Below, one piece after another: positions 7,198 to 15,900 of a stretch of 37,436 bases of DNA. The stretch comes from a virus, in IMG/VR virus record IMGVR_UViG_3300032011_000043, positions 1 to 37,436 of that record, one strand, 5' to 3'. Position 1 is the first letter of the stretch; each line of letters starts with the position of its first letter. Under the pieces are notes generated by a model. The model had not been told where the DNA came from and searched no databases. It saw only the letters and a program-made list of their open reading frames with translations. The translations under genes and the position numbers were made by a program.

Positions 7198-8684
7198 TAG
7201 TATACATCCTTGGGTTTAAGTTCTTTTTGAGTATAGTCATCTGTTTTTTTATCGAATTGTTTAACAACAAATACAGAGATTCTTTCTTTACTTATACGTT
7301 TGTCGTCGCACTTACATACATCTTTCAACATTTGTGCAGTTCGTTGATAATTTACATCCCAACGTTTTCTAAGTAAGAATTGATTATAAAATTTATCAAA
7401 GATAAAATGATGGTGACCATCTTTTGTTAAGACTCCTCCACGTTTTAAATCCTTAATGTCAGACCCCATGTGTCGATCTAAACAAAACTCTTCTAAATGA
7501 TTCTGTAATTGATCTGCTGTTGTTACACCTTCCGGTGGTTCAACAGGTTCGTGGTTCTTCATTAATGGGTTTATAATCGTATCCCAATCTCTTGATTTAA
7601 CTGTAGGTGGTTTAAAATCTAGTTGTTCCATACACGCTTCCTGAAACAAACTTTGTTGTTTTAAATATTTAACGTTCTCTAAATGTAATCTTTCACCATC
7701 TACGTTCAAGTAATAATATGGTTTTTCTAATTTTATTTTTTGTAAATCTGTTAATGCAGGAAATACTATTTCTTCTCCTATACCAAACTTTCTTCCTCTA
7801 CATAATTTTTTATCACATAAGTTACACATTGGAGCATCATTACATTTGTATCCCCAATCTTTTTTACCATGTTGGGTTTTAATTATTTCTACTTCTGACT
7901 CACTCAATGGTATAGTAGATGCTGTTGCATTAAACAAAGTCATCTTACTTTTCCATTCTGCTGGCCATTTCTTTTTTGCATAAACTCCAAAATGAAATAA
8001 AGAATTATTTCTTCCACCTTCTGGAATCTTGTTTAATGCCATCAACTCTATACAAGGTGGTGCATCATCATACTCGGACTTTGGTCTTTCTATTTTAATC
8101 TTTGTAATGTCTTTTTGTTTTGTGTAATCATATAGTTCGTAAAATTCCTCAAGAGTCGCTGCTTCTCCATCACCTTTAAATGCATATCTTGTAGTCTTGT
8201 TGCCATTAAAGTAAGGTAGATTTAAAAAGTTACCTGTGTCATCTTGAGATTTTAATTGAATTTGTTTTGGAAAAACTTCTGAGTCGCCGTAGCCTAGTAG
8301 TGTTTTGATTTCTGTTAGCTTGTCTCTCATTCTTTCTGCAGCTACCGGTTGTTCTGAGAAAAGAAAGACATGTGCTCCTCCACTCTTGGATCTACACACA
8401 ATAAGTGGAAGCTTTAAAGCTATTATTTTATCTATTAATTTTTTATGATCAAATCCTGCATAGGAATCTATGTCTACACATCCCCATATGCATTCATTGC
8501 TTTCGTTAATTGGAATGATACCTAGACTTTGTTTACCTTCTAGGTGCATCTTCCAAAGATTAGAAGTGACTGGTTTTCTTACAACAAAGGACTGACCTTT
8601 TAATTTGACACCATTCTCAACAGGAGTGCTAACTTTAGTACACCCATGGGCACGCTCTAATCCTTTAAATATTTTTTCAAACAT
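7197..8684 (-). CDS. Archaeo-eukaryotic-type primase (AEP/TOTE-like)
   Basis: A 495-residue protein with AEP catalytic features: acidic pair D71-I-D73 in GCVDIDSYAGF, the S99-K-S-G-G-A-H105 motif followed by VFLF, and GNFLNLPYFN (151-160) as found in AEP palm domains. A cysteine cluster C281, C287, C290, C295 is a probable zinc or iron-sulfur site. GRNNSLFHFGVYAKKKW (224-240) resembles a PriCT-type C-terminal region. It would make primers for the Pol I-type enzyme. Unlike many phage primases it has no fused helicase domain; helicases are separate genes. Its nearest ribosome site (AGGAGG) is about 41 nt upstream with a hairpin between, see the separate entry. Confidence 0.85.
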   Translation of the reverse strand: MFEKIFKGLERAHGCTKVSTPVENGVKLKGQSFVVRKPVTSNLWKMHLEGKQSLGIIPINESNECIWGCVDIDSYAGFDHKKLIDKIIALKLPLIVCRSKSGGAHVFLFSEQPVAAERMRDKLTEIKTLLGYGDSEVFPKQIQLKSQDDTGNFLNLPYFNGNKTTRYAFKGDGEAATLEEFYELYDYTKQKDITKIKIERPKSEYDDAPPCIELMALNKIPEGGRNNSLFHFGVYAKKKWPAEWKSKMTLFNATASTIPLSESEVEIIKTQHGKKDWGYKCNDAPMCNLCDKKLCRGRKFGIGEEIVFPALTDLQKIKLEKPYYYLNVDGERLHLENVKYLKQQSLFQEACMEQLDFKPPTVKSRDWDTIINPLMKNHEPVEPPEGVTTADQLQNHLEEFCLDRHMGSDIKDLKRGGVLTKDGHHHFIFDKFYNQFLLRKRWDVNYQRTAQMLKDVCKCDDKRISKERISVFVVKQFDKKTDDYTQKELKPKDVY

Positions 8685-8694
8685 AATTTTTAAA

Positions 8695-8724
8695 CGGGCG
8701 CATCAACTCTCGCTTCCGCGCCCG
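8695..8724 (-). promoter_or_regulatory. GC-rich hairpin between ribosome site and primase start
   Basis: On the minus strand AGGAGG (8731-8726) is followed by a perfect 7-bp stem CGGGCGC/GCGCCCG with a 16-nt loop, then TTTAAAAATT and the primase ATG at 8684. If the stem folds, the ribosome site moves to about 11 nt from the ATG. The TTTAAAAA that follows is too weak a T-run for a convincing terminator, though partial termination is an alternative. Confidence 0.6.
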
Positions 8725-8740
8725 CCTCCTAGGATTTCGC

Positions 8741-9502
8741 TTAGTATGGTGAATCTGTTTTTGATTCGTCCGAAGTATGTTTAATCTTTACGTCACCTTT
8801 GCCTAATCTTTCAGCAAAGTTTTTAGCAATTTCATAAACACCTTTGTCAGACACTGGTCCTACTTTAGACACTTCCCATCCAAACCATGTTCCTTTGTCA
8901 TTAGACATCTGAACAGTTTTTAGATTGTAAATGTGGCTGTATGTAGGCGGTGTAAATAAGCCGTTCTTACCTTGTAGCTTAATACCCATCATGATTGAAT
9001 TCCACTTACGACTAATTTTTAATTGAGTCGCTTTCATAGAAATCATAGCAGTTGTTGGACTCTTGCCCAATACCACTACATAATGGTTAGCCGTGTTCTC
9101 TAGGTAATTACCATTTGGTAAACGGTCTTTAAAGGACTTATCCCTAGTAGTTGTACTCACTATATCGCTATCTGCGTTGTGAATTGCTACTGGTGCTCCT
9201 TTACCCTCACCTCTGTCTTGCCATTCTACGTATTTTCTTTCATAGAATACTGGCAAAACCTCTATCCCTTTAGTTCCGTTATAAACTTCGTTTGTAACGG
9301 TGTTTAGAATCATGCCTGGTTCAGCACCTTCGACATATTTTCCATCCCTTTTATTTACTTCAGGAGATAGCTGTCCTAATACTTTCAGAAAAGGTAACGC
9401 AAGATCATCTTGTGTCATATTCTGAGAGCCTTTGTCTGCATCAGCTTCAAACATATTGACTGCTAATGCATTTTCTTTCTTCGTTGTTACTTCTTGGTTC
9501 AT
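8741..9502 (-). CDS. Putative single-stranded DNA-binding protein, 253 aa
   Basis: A 253-residue protein of a family I recognise from many phage replication regions, often labelled ssDNA-binding. The core reads LALPFLKVLGQLSPEVNK (around 34-51), then GKYVEGAEPGMILNTVTNEV, then VLPVFYERKYVEWQDRGEG, a beta-rich series compatible with an OB-like fold. The C-terminus (SDESKTDSPY) is acidic and ends in an aromatic residue, as do T7 gp2.5-type binding proteins. It lies directly upstream of the primase gene. The function is inferred from family memory and context; no catalytic motif is seen. Confidence 0.62.
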   Translation of the reverse strand: MNQEVTTKKENALAVNMFEADADKGSQNMTQDDLALPFLKVLGQLSPEVNKRDGKYVEGAEPGMILNTVTNEVYNGTKGIEVLPVFYERKYVEWQDRGEGKGAPVAIHNADSDIVSTTTRDKSFKDRLPNGNYLENTANHYVVVLGKSPTTAMISMKATQLKISRKWNSIMMGIKLQGKNGLFTPPTYSHIYNLKTVQMSNDKGTWFGWEVSKVGPVSDKGVYEIAKNFAERLGKGDVKIKHTSDESKTDSPY

Positions 9503-9504
9503 GT

Positions 9505-10059
9505 TTATTGTTTCCTTTTTATTGTTGTCTTATTTCCAACGAATACGTTGAAAAGTTCCGTTGGCATTTCTTTTCCTGCCTCGATACGTTCACGGACTAA
9601 CGCTTTAAGCGTCATAGGTTCAACCTTCAACTTTTGTGTCGGTTGAAACCCACTCCGCTTTGCAAGTTCGGCATAATCAGCCGCCTTGTTATCTTCGTTG
9701 CGACCAAAAGATACGGATATCTCATTTTTGATTATATCTCCTAGTCCATTTTGACGAAGCCAATTAAACGCGTTCTCCTTATTTTTAATAGTGATAGTAG
9801 CGCTATAATTCGGTTTAACATCTACTGAAGAACCATCCATTAATTTTAAATGAGATAAACCCATCTCACTCATCATAGTTGGAATAACTTCTCCCGATAT
9901 ATGTTCTGTTTTCTTTTTTAGTTCCTTCAAAGTTGCCTCTTGTTTTTCTATAGTTTTTTGAAGCTGTTCCAATGTCTCAACTTGATCAGCTAATGATTGG
10001 ATATTTTCAGTTTTCTTTATTACTTGTTGTTGATCTTTTTCAAAGTCAATGTTACTCAT
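9505..10059 (-). CDS. Coiled-coil phage protein (DUF7173-like), 184 aa
   Basis: The first 60 residues are a lysine/glutamine-rich coiled coil (VETLEQLQKTIEKQEATLKE). They are followed by IPTMMSEMGLSHLKLMDGSS and VDVKPNYSATI, a pattern I recognise from a widespread phage family (DUF7173-like) near ssDNA-binding genes. The remainder has NWLRQNGLGD and a basic C-terminus. GAGGAAAG precedes the ATG. It ends 2 nt before the putative ssDNA-binding gene, so they are probably partners in replication or recombination, but no biochemical role is known to me. Confidence 0.75.
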   Translation of the reverse strand: MSNIDFEKDQQQVIKKTENIQSLADQVETLEQLQKTIEKQEATLKELKKKTEHISGEVIPTMMSEMGLSHLKLMDGSSVDVKPNYSATITIKNKENAFNWLRQNGLGDIIKNEISVSFGRNEDNKAADYAELAKRSGFQPTQKLKVEPMTLKALVRERIEAGKEMPTELFNVFVGNKTTIKRKQ

Positions 10060-10438
10060 TTATCTTTCCTCTTTCATATAAGTTGATTTCAATAGGATAA
10101 TATTTTCTTTCTTGTTTATCCCATTTCAATAGTTTGTATTTACCGTTTGTAATATCAGAAACAATAGAACATGCTACTCCAATAATAGCAGGATCACCTG
10201 TTAATAATAAATAGTCTTCAACTGTGAAGTCCTTTAAAGCACTTCTTAATTTATATATTAAAGGACCAGGAGAAAATATTATTTGAGATAACTCTGGTAA
10301 TAGGAATTTAAATTTCCCATAACTAGCAGCTCCCATAATATTTATTTTGGGTCTCCCCTCACTGGTTCCTGCGATTTCTTGTATAACATGAACAGTTGGT
10401 TTAAAACCGACTGATTTTGTTTCATTTATTACTTTCAT
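10052..10438 (-). CDS. Conserved early phage protein, unknown function, 128 aa
   Basis: Start chosen at ATG 10438 (MKVINETKSVGFKP); the frame extends to 10459, but that start lies inside the promoter palindrome. The product contains GTSEGRPKINIMGAASYGKF, LLPELSQIIFSPGPLIYKLR, LTGDPAIIGVACSIV and LLKWDKQERKYYPIE, a strongly conserved pattern I recall from marine phages, without known function. It is the first gene of the leftward replication operon and overlaps the coiled-coil gene by 8 nt. The predicted transcription start falls at or within a base or two of its ATG, so it may be translated from a leaderless message. Confidence 0.78.
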   Translation of the reverse strand: MKVINETKSVGFKPTVHVIQEIAGTSEGRPKINIMGAASYGKFKFLLPELSQIIFSPGPLIYKLRSALKDFTVEDYLLLTGDPAIIGVACSIVSDITNGKYKLLKWDKQERKYYPIEINLYERGKINE

Positions 10439-10440
10439 AC

Positions 10441-10474
10441 TTGACAATATAGTGATCAATCCCTATATTGTCAA
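10441..10474. promoter_or_regulatory. Perfect 34-bp palindromic bidirectional promoter
   Basis: TTGACAATATAG (10441-10452), a 10-nt centre, then CTATATTGTCAA (10463-10474): a perfect 12-bp inverted repeat. On the plus strand it gives TTGACA (10441-10446), 17 nt, TATATT (10464-10469). On the minus strand it gives TTGACA (10474-10469), 17 nt, TATATT (10451-10446). Each -10 overlaps the other's -35, so the two sigma70-type promoters occupy the same DNA. They drive the plus-strand helicase gene and the leftward replication operon. The symmetry also suits a dimeric repressor. Confidence 0.8.
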
Positions 10475-10498
10475 CTAGAAAGAAAAGAAATTATAATT

Positions 10499-11929
10499 AT
10501 GAATTATAAATTTAAGACGAAACCATACAACCATCAGTTGACTGCTTTAGAACGGTCATGGAATAAGGAAAGTTATGCGTATTTTCTAGAAATGGGTACT
10601 GGTAAAACAAAAGTATTGATAGATAACCTAGCTATGCTTTATGATAAAGGCAAAGTAGATGGTGCTCTTATTATAGCTCCAAAAGGAGTTATAGGAACTT
10701 GGTATAATAATGAAATACCTGCGCATCTACCTGACCATATTGAGAATAAGACCGTTTTGTGGCAAGCTAACATAACTAAGAGTCAGTCTAGAAAACTAGG
10801 TACTCTGTTTAAAACAGGCGAAGAACTTCATATTTTAATTATGAATGTAGAAGCTTTTAGCACAGCTAAAGGTGTTGATTTTGCTCAAAAGTTTTTAGGT
10901 TCCCATAATACTCTTATGGCGATTGATGAATCTACTACAATTAAAACCCCTACCGCTAAAAGAACAAAGAATATTATTAAGTTAGCAGCCAATTCTAAAT
11001 ATCGAAGGATTATGACAGGTTCTCCGGTAACAAAGAATCCATTAGACTTATTTAGTCAGTGTGAGTTCCTTGATCCGTGGTTATTGAACTTCTCATCTTA
11101 TTACGCTTTTCGAAATAGATATGCTGAAATGAAAACACTCCATATGCATGGAAGACAGATCCAAGTAGTAAACGGGTTTAAAAATTTAGGAGAGTTATCC
11201 GATAAACTTAAAGGGTTTTCTTATAGAGTGTTAAAAGAGGATTGCTTAGATCTACCCGATAAAATATTTATTAAACGTCAAATTACCTTAACACCTGATC
11301 AACGTAAATTATATGAACAGATGAAGAAAGAAGCTATGGCTATTCTTAATGGTAAAAGGGTTACTACGGTTAATGCTTTAACCCAGTTAATGAGATTACA
11401 TCAAATAACTTGTGGTCATTTTACTGCGGATGATGGCTCTTTTCAAAGAATCCCTAATAACAGAGTATCTGAATTAATGAGTATTCTTGAAGAAACTGAA
11501 GGTAAAGCAATTATTTGGGCTCATTATCAATTAGATATTAAAGACATTCTTGCTCAAGTTAAGAAAGAATATGGAACAGACTCTATTGTTGACTATTACG
11601 GACTAACTCCTCAAGACGAGAGACAGCCTAATATTAAGAAATTTCAAGACGACCCTAAGTGCAGGTTTATGGTTGGAACGCCTTCTACGGGCGGCTATGG
11701 GATTACTTTGACGGCTGCAAACACCGTAATTTACTTTTCTAACGGATATGACCTAGAGAAGCGATTACAGTCCGAGGACCGTGCTCACCGAATTGGCCAG
11801 AAAAAATCAGTGACTTATGTAGATATAAATGCTGAGGACACTGTTGATGAAAAGATTGTAAAAGCTCTACGTAAAAAAATAAACATAGCATCAGAAGTTT
11901 TAGGAGAGGAATTAAGATCTTGGATTTAG
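10499..11929 (+). CDS. SNF2-like superfamily 2 helicase/translocase
   Basis: A 476-residue ATPase with Q-like motif YNHQ (10-13), Walker A EMGTGKTK (31-38), motif II D143-E-S-T146, motif III TGSP (173-176) and motif VI QSEDRAHRIGQ (424-434) with two arginine fingers. The HRIGQ ending is typical of SNF2-type enzymes, known to translocate on duplex DNA. In phages they are placed with replication or recombination genes, and one may assist the stand-alone primase here. First gene of the only plus-strand island; the leader is about 22 nt with a weak purine-rich ribosome site. Its end overlaps the next gene by 10 nt. Confidence 0.93.
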   Translation: MNYKFKTKPYNHQLTALERSWNKESYAYFLEMGTGKTKVLIDNLAMLYDKGKVDGALIIAPKGVIGTWYNNEIPAHLPDHIENKTVLWQANITKSQSRKLGTLFKTGEELHILIMNVEAFSTAKGVDFAQKFLGSHNTLMAIDESTTIKTPTAKRTKNIIKLAANSKYRRIMTGSPVTKNPLDLFSQCEFLDPWLLNFSSYYAFRNRYAEMKTLHMHGRQIQVVNGFKNLGELSDKLKGFSYRVLKEDCLDLPDKIFIKRQITLTPDQRKLYEQMKKEAMAILNGKRVTTVNALTQLMRLHQITCGHFTADDGSFQRIPNNRVSELMSILEETEGKAIIWAHYQLDIKDILAQVKKEYGTDSIVDYYGLTPQDERQPNIKKFQDDPKCRFMVGTPSTGGYGITLTAANTVIYFSNGYDLEKRLQSEDRAHRIGQKKSVTYVDINAEDTVDEKIVKALRKKINIASEVLGEELRSWI

Positions 11930-12396
11930 TTGAAATAGAAGACTTTTTACCAAAAAAAACTTGTAATTATTGTATTAAGTTTTTTGAAGCTAATAAAAAA
12001 CATTGGAAATCTTTTCAAAAGAGACACCTTATAAAGATACCAGTAAAAGATTCATTAAAACCTATTGATAGTAGGAATCTTACTAGATTGTATATAAAAT
12101 ATATGAAACTGTATCCAAATCATAAACTAAAAAATTTAGAAATACTAAAATGGCCAAGGGGTGAATATCATGACTGGCATGATGACACAATTTATTATGA
12201 TAAAACTACTATTACTTATCTTAATGAAGGCTACGAAGGTGGTAAAACTACAGTAGAAGAGTACACAGTAGAACCAAAGACAGGAAAAATAATATTATTT
12301 GGTGCCGATAAAAAACATAAAGTTTCAATGGTAACTAAAGGCCCCAGATACGTACTACTAGCCTGGTATAATAAAAATGAATCACGTAAAACGTAG
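11920..12396 (+). CDS. 2OG-Fe(II) oxygenase (prolyl-4-hydroxylase-like)
   Basis: Starts at TTG 11920, preceded by AGGAGAGGA at good spacing; no useful ATG exists nearby. The 158-residue protein has GEYHDWHDD (81-89), giving the HxD iron ligands H87 and D89, then LNEGYEGGKT, the distal histidine H133 in KKHKVSMV, and the 2-oxoglutarate-binding arginine R143 in GPRYVLLAWY. This is a complete Fe(II)/2-oxoglutarate dioxygenase core. Target unknown: protein side chain, nucleotide or lipid. It is cotranscribed with the SNF2-like gene, which suggests early expression. Confidence 0.88.
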   Translation: MDLVEIEDFLPKKTCNYCIKFFEANKKHWKSFQKRHLIKIPVKDSLKPIDSRNLTRLYIKYMKLYPNHKLKNLEILKWPRGEYHDWHDDTIYYDKTTITYLNEGYEGGKTTVEEYTVEPKTGKIILFGADKKHKVSMVTKGPRYVLLAWYNKNESRKT

Positions 12397-12402
12397 GATA
12401 TA

Positions 12403-12431
12403 CACGCGAGGCGCGCTGTGATTTTTATTTT
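12403..12431 (+). terminator. Hairpin terminator of the plus-strand island
   Basis: CAC-GCG pairs with CGC-GTG across a 5-nt loop with one bulged T (12403-12420), followed by ATTTTTATTTT. It lies between convergent genes, directly after the oxygenase gene. The T-rich end overlaps the end of the endolysin gene on the other strand. Confidence 0.6.
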
Positions 12432-12894
12432 ACCAAGGTCGGTATTTAACTTTACCGTCTTCTCTTGTAGCTCGTAAAGATTGTTGTCTATTTTGGTTTC
12501 TTGAGTATGAACAGTGGACCCAACCTGAATTAGGCTCACCTTTTTTGTGGAATTCTAGGATCAATTGATCATATTCTAGTTCTGATTTGATCCATGTCGC
12601 CAGAACCTCGTTATCTACACCCCAGATCTCAAAGTCTGCTGCAGCTGCTTCGTTGTCTGCGCAATGTTGGCTGTTGATACTGCTACCAATTTCTAGGCAC
12701 AGCTGAGCACAACGGAATCCGCTAGATATCATTAAAGGTTTATCAAAATTTGCACGAACGGGTTGCAAAACATTTTGGGTTAATGCTTTTAAATTCTCTA
12801 TTTGTTCAGGAGAAGGATTATTGTTAATCCCTTTCCTTTCTGCGACTTGGCTTTTAATAAGCTCGTCTAATGTAAAATTAGCTGATAATTTCAT
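12430..12894 (-). CDS. Peptidase M15-family endolysin
   Basis: A 154-residue M15_3-type (D-Ala-D-Ala carboxypeptidase-like) peptidase. It contains ISSGFRC (56-62), zinc ligands H77 in NSQHCADNEAAAADF and D87, LEYDQLILEF (106-115) with the catalytic-type acidic residue, and H127 in GWVHCSY. Members of this family cut peptide cross-links of peptidoglycan and serve as phage endolysins. The distance between H77 and D87 is ten positions rather than the usual seven, so the loop has about three extra residues. No signal peptide, so a holin would be needed. It follows the 1379-aa gene by 6 nt. Confidence 0.88.
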   Translation of the reverse strand: MKLSANFTLDELIKSQVAERKGINNNPSPEQIENLKALTQNVLQPVRANFDKPLMISSGFRCAQLCLEIGSSINSQHCADNEAAAADFEIWGVDNEVLATWIKSELEYDQLILEFHKKGEPNSGWVHCSYSRNQNRQQSLRATREDGKVKYRPW

Positions 12895-12900
12895 TGTAAT

Positions 12901-15900
12901 TTAATCTCTCCCAGCAATTACTTTTTCCATGGGCGATAGTAACGCTTCTTCAGTACGTGTCAAGTTAGTAATTGGGTCTTTTTGCTGAGTTCTTGGGGCC
13001 ATATCTACCACTGGTTGCGGTTGTGGTGGTAATGGAGGTGTTACTATATTTGTTTCTTCAGGGATGTATTCAGAGACATCTACACCAAACTCATCATCTA
13101 AATCTAATTGTGCTAATTGGTTTCTAATATCAACTAAAGCTGGAAGAGCGGCATCAATGCCACCAATAAGAGGCTCACTATTAACTGGTCCTCCCTTAGA
13201 AAAACCTCTAAATCTGTCTCTTAAATTTAAATCTTTAAAACCTCTAGCAAGATCTCTTACTTCTCCAGATGCTGCTGCAAATGGATCTTCTTCATCAATA
13301 CCTGCGGCTATCTCTCTAAATTTTCTTAATATATCTTTAGAAGGAAAGTAAGGTTCAAATCTTCCTTGATTTAAATAGTTAAAATTTTTAGAACTAACTT
13401 GTCTTTCGGCAAATGTTTTTTGTAGAGATGAAGGAGTTTCTCCTAAAACTTGAGCGGCTTCTAAGTTCTTATACATATCTTTTTGTACTTCAAATCTTGC
13501 TCTGTTAGATGCAATATATCTTTCAATAACATCTGCTTCACTTACTGGACCACCTTTTAATAGTCCAAATATACCACCCGTAAATTCTCTTCTAGCATTT
13601 CTAATTCCTGTTTGATATTGGGCTATTTTAAATCCCATTGATCTTTGTGGATCTATTTTTATGGCTCTTAATCCCATAAATCCTGCTAGCTCTGGTCCTA
13701 TATCTAAAACTTGTCCAGTTTTATCTGGAGTTCCGAACGCAGCAGAACCTATTCTTAAAAATTGTTTATAAGAAGGAGCTAATGCATTTCCTAAATGCAT
13801 CATTTGAATAGCCATCTTATCTCCCGAAGAAGTTTGATCCGTATATAATTGTCTTCCTTCCTCAGTTCTTCCACCTCTAACAAATAAATCTGTCATAGCT
13901 TCTGTCCAAATAGATTCAGAAATAAAAGGATTCATTATTTCTCCGCTAGCTTCCATAGTTCCATTAACAAAACCTTTTAATAAAGTTTCACCATCTTCTT
14001 GACCTTCTTGTATATTATTCATTAAGGTTCTAAATGGTCTAGCCATTAAATCATAAGCATTACTGTGACTAAAATCTATATATCTTAAATCCCCCTCATC
14101 ATCTTTAATAGGAACAAGAGTAGAATTTTTAGACCAGTCGGGAACAAATCGTCTCATAGCATCTATTTCGTCTTCAGTGACATCGTATAGAGCTTTAGCC
14201 CCTTCTGTTACTGCAATAGGTACACCTACTAAAGTTGTACTCATACCCATTAATCTTTTAAAACCTGTTCCAAATCTACCATCAGTTAAAGCATTGTTTT
14301 TAACCACTCTTTCAGTTCCGTCTTGTAAAATTTCTGTAACTGTTAGACCTAAATTACTTCCTTTGACTCTTACGCCTGGAGCAGGTATGTGACTCATTTC
14401 TTTTATACCTTGTTCTGCAATGTTAGTTGTAGTTCTAATAATTTCAGAAGGAAACGACATGAAATTACCAACCGGAGCTAGCCTTGCTGTTTTAACAAAC
14501 TCACCAACATATGCATAGTTGGGCACAGTATTTTTTACAATCTCCGCTGCTTCTTTTTTTAATGCCCATAGTTTTTCATTTCTTATTTTAAGACCATCAG
14601 GTCCCACATTTTCTTTAAGACCTTTTTTAAACTCATCTAAAGATTGACCTGCTCTTTTTGCAGCAGATCTCATAATTCTATCTAGCTCTACTACAAAGTT
14701 TGTAATCTTAAACGTGTCATCCTCGGCCATGTATTTTCTTTGAAAAAATTCACCACCTTTTTTAAATTTGCTAAACCAACGTCCTAGGACATTATCTATT
14801 CCCATTATGCTTGCACCAGCATTTGTATCTTTTAATAGAGAGATAAGATCCCCTAATTGAACTTGTGAATTAGTAACTCCTAGTTCTAGTAAATCTTGGT
14901 ATTCTCTTTGCGCTATTTTAGATCCAGGTCCAGCTTTTAATAAAGCTGATACATCTATACCTTGTTGAAAAGCTCTTTTTAATAAACCTGGATTAGTTAA
15001 TCCTTCAAACAATAAACCATTGGCTGCACTAAATGCACCTGCACTAAAAAAGTTTCTTAGGTGTGTAGGAATTGAAAAAATAGTTTTAGCCATTTGTGAA
15101 ATCCCTTTTGGAAATAATAATAAATTTCTATAAAACCAACTAGCTGCTGCTTCTGCGCCACCCATTTTTTTATCTCCTCTAACAAAACCTTGTAAAGCTC
15201 CCATAACATCGTTAGATGCTTTAATACCCTGAGCAATTTCTCTTGTAGTGAAAGTTCCGGATAAAGGATTAATTAAATTTTTAGTTGCATCAATCTCACC
15301 TAAAACTTCATTCATATTAACAATCTCTATTCCTGTAGTTCTACTATTTACTTTTTCCGCTGCTTCTTCTGCACTATCCCAGAAAAAACCTCTTCCTCCT
15401 CTGGCTTGTACGCTAGCATTTTTAGCTTTTACTTCTGTAAGATACGCAGACGTTCTCGCTAAAGCGGAAAGGTTTGTCATACCATTGAATAAAGTAAATC
15501 TTGGGTCTTTGACTTCTCCAAATAATTCTCTTAATGCTCTCTTCTCAGCAGTCGATCCTTTAGCATCTGCTCCTAAACCTATATCTACACTTTGTAATTT
15601 TCCTGTTTCCGCTGATTTAGCAGTGTACTTAAAATCAGGTAGTGGTTTAGGCTTCTTCATATTTTGAGCTTGTGTTAAGATTTGATCCACAATTTGTCTT
15701 GATTCTTGGGGAGTTCTAGTGCCACCTGCAGAGAAAACTTTTATAGCATTTTTATAACTCTGTTCTGTTGGTTCGTATTTTCTAAAAAGGTTAAAGATAT
15801 TACTTTTAGTTTCAAAAATTTTAAAAGTGTTACCTACATAACCACCTAATCTTTTTTCAAACAAATTTTTTAATTCTTCCTGGGCCGTCTTCCCTGCTCC

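Noticed and set aside
8695-8724. The GC stem before the primase gene as a plain terminator
   Set aside because: The T-run is only TTT followed by AAAAA; position between a perfect AGGAGG and the start codon makes a translation role more likely.
15248-15667. 139-aa plus-strand open frame
   Set aside because: It lies wholly antisense to the 1379-aa gene, has no ribosome site, and shows no recognisable protein pattern.
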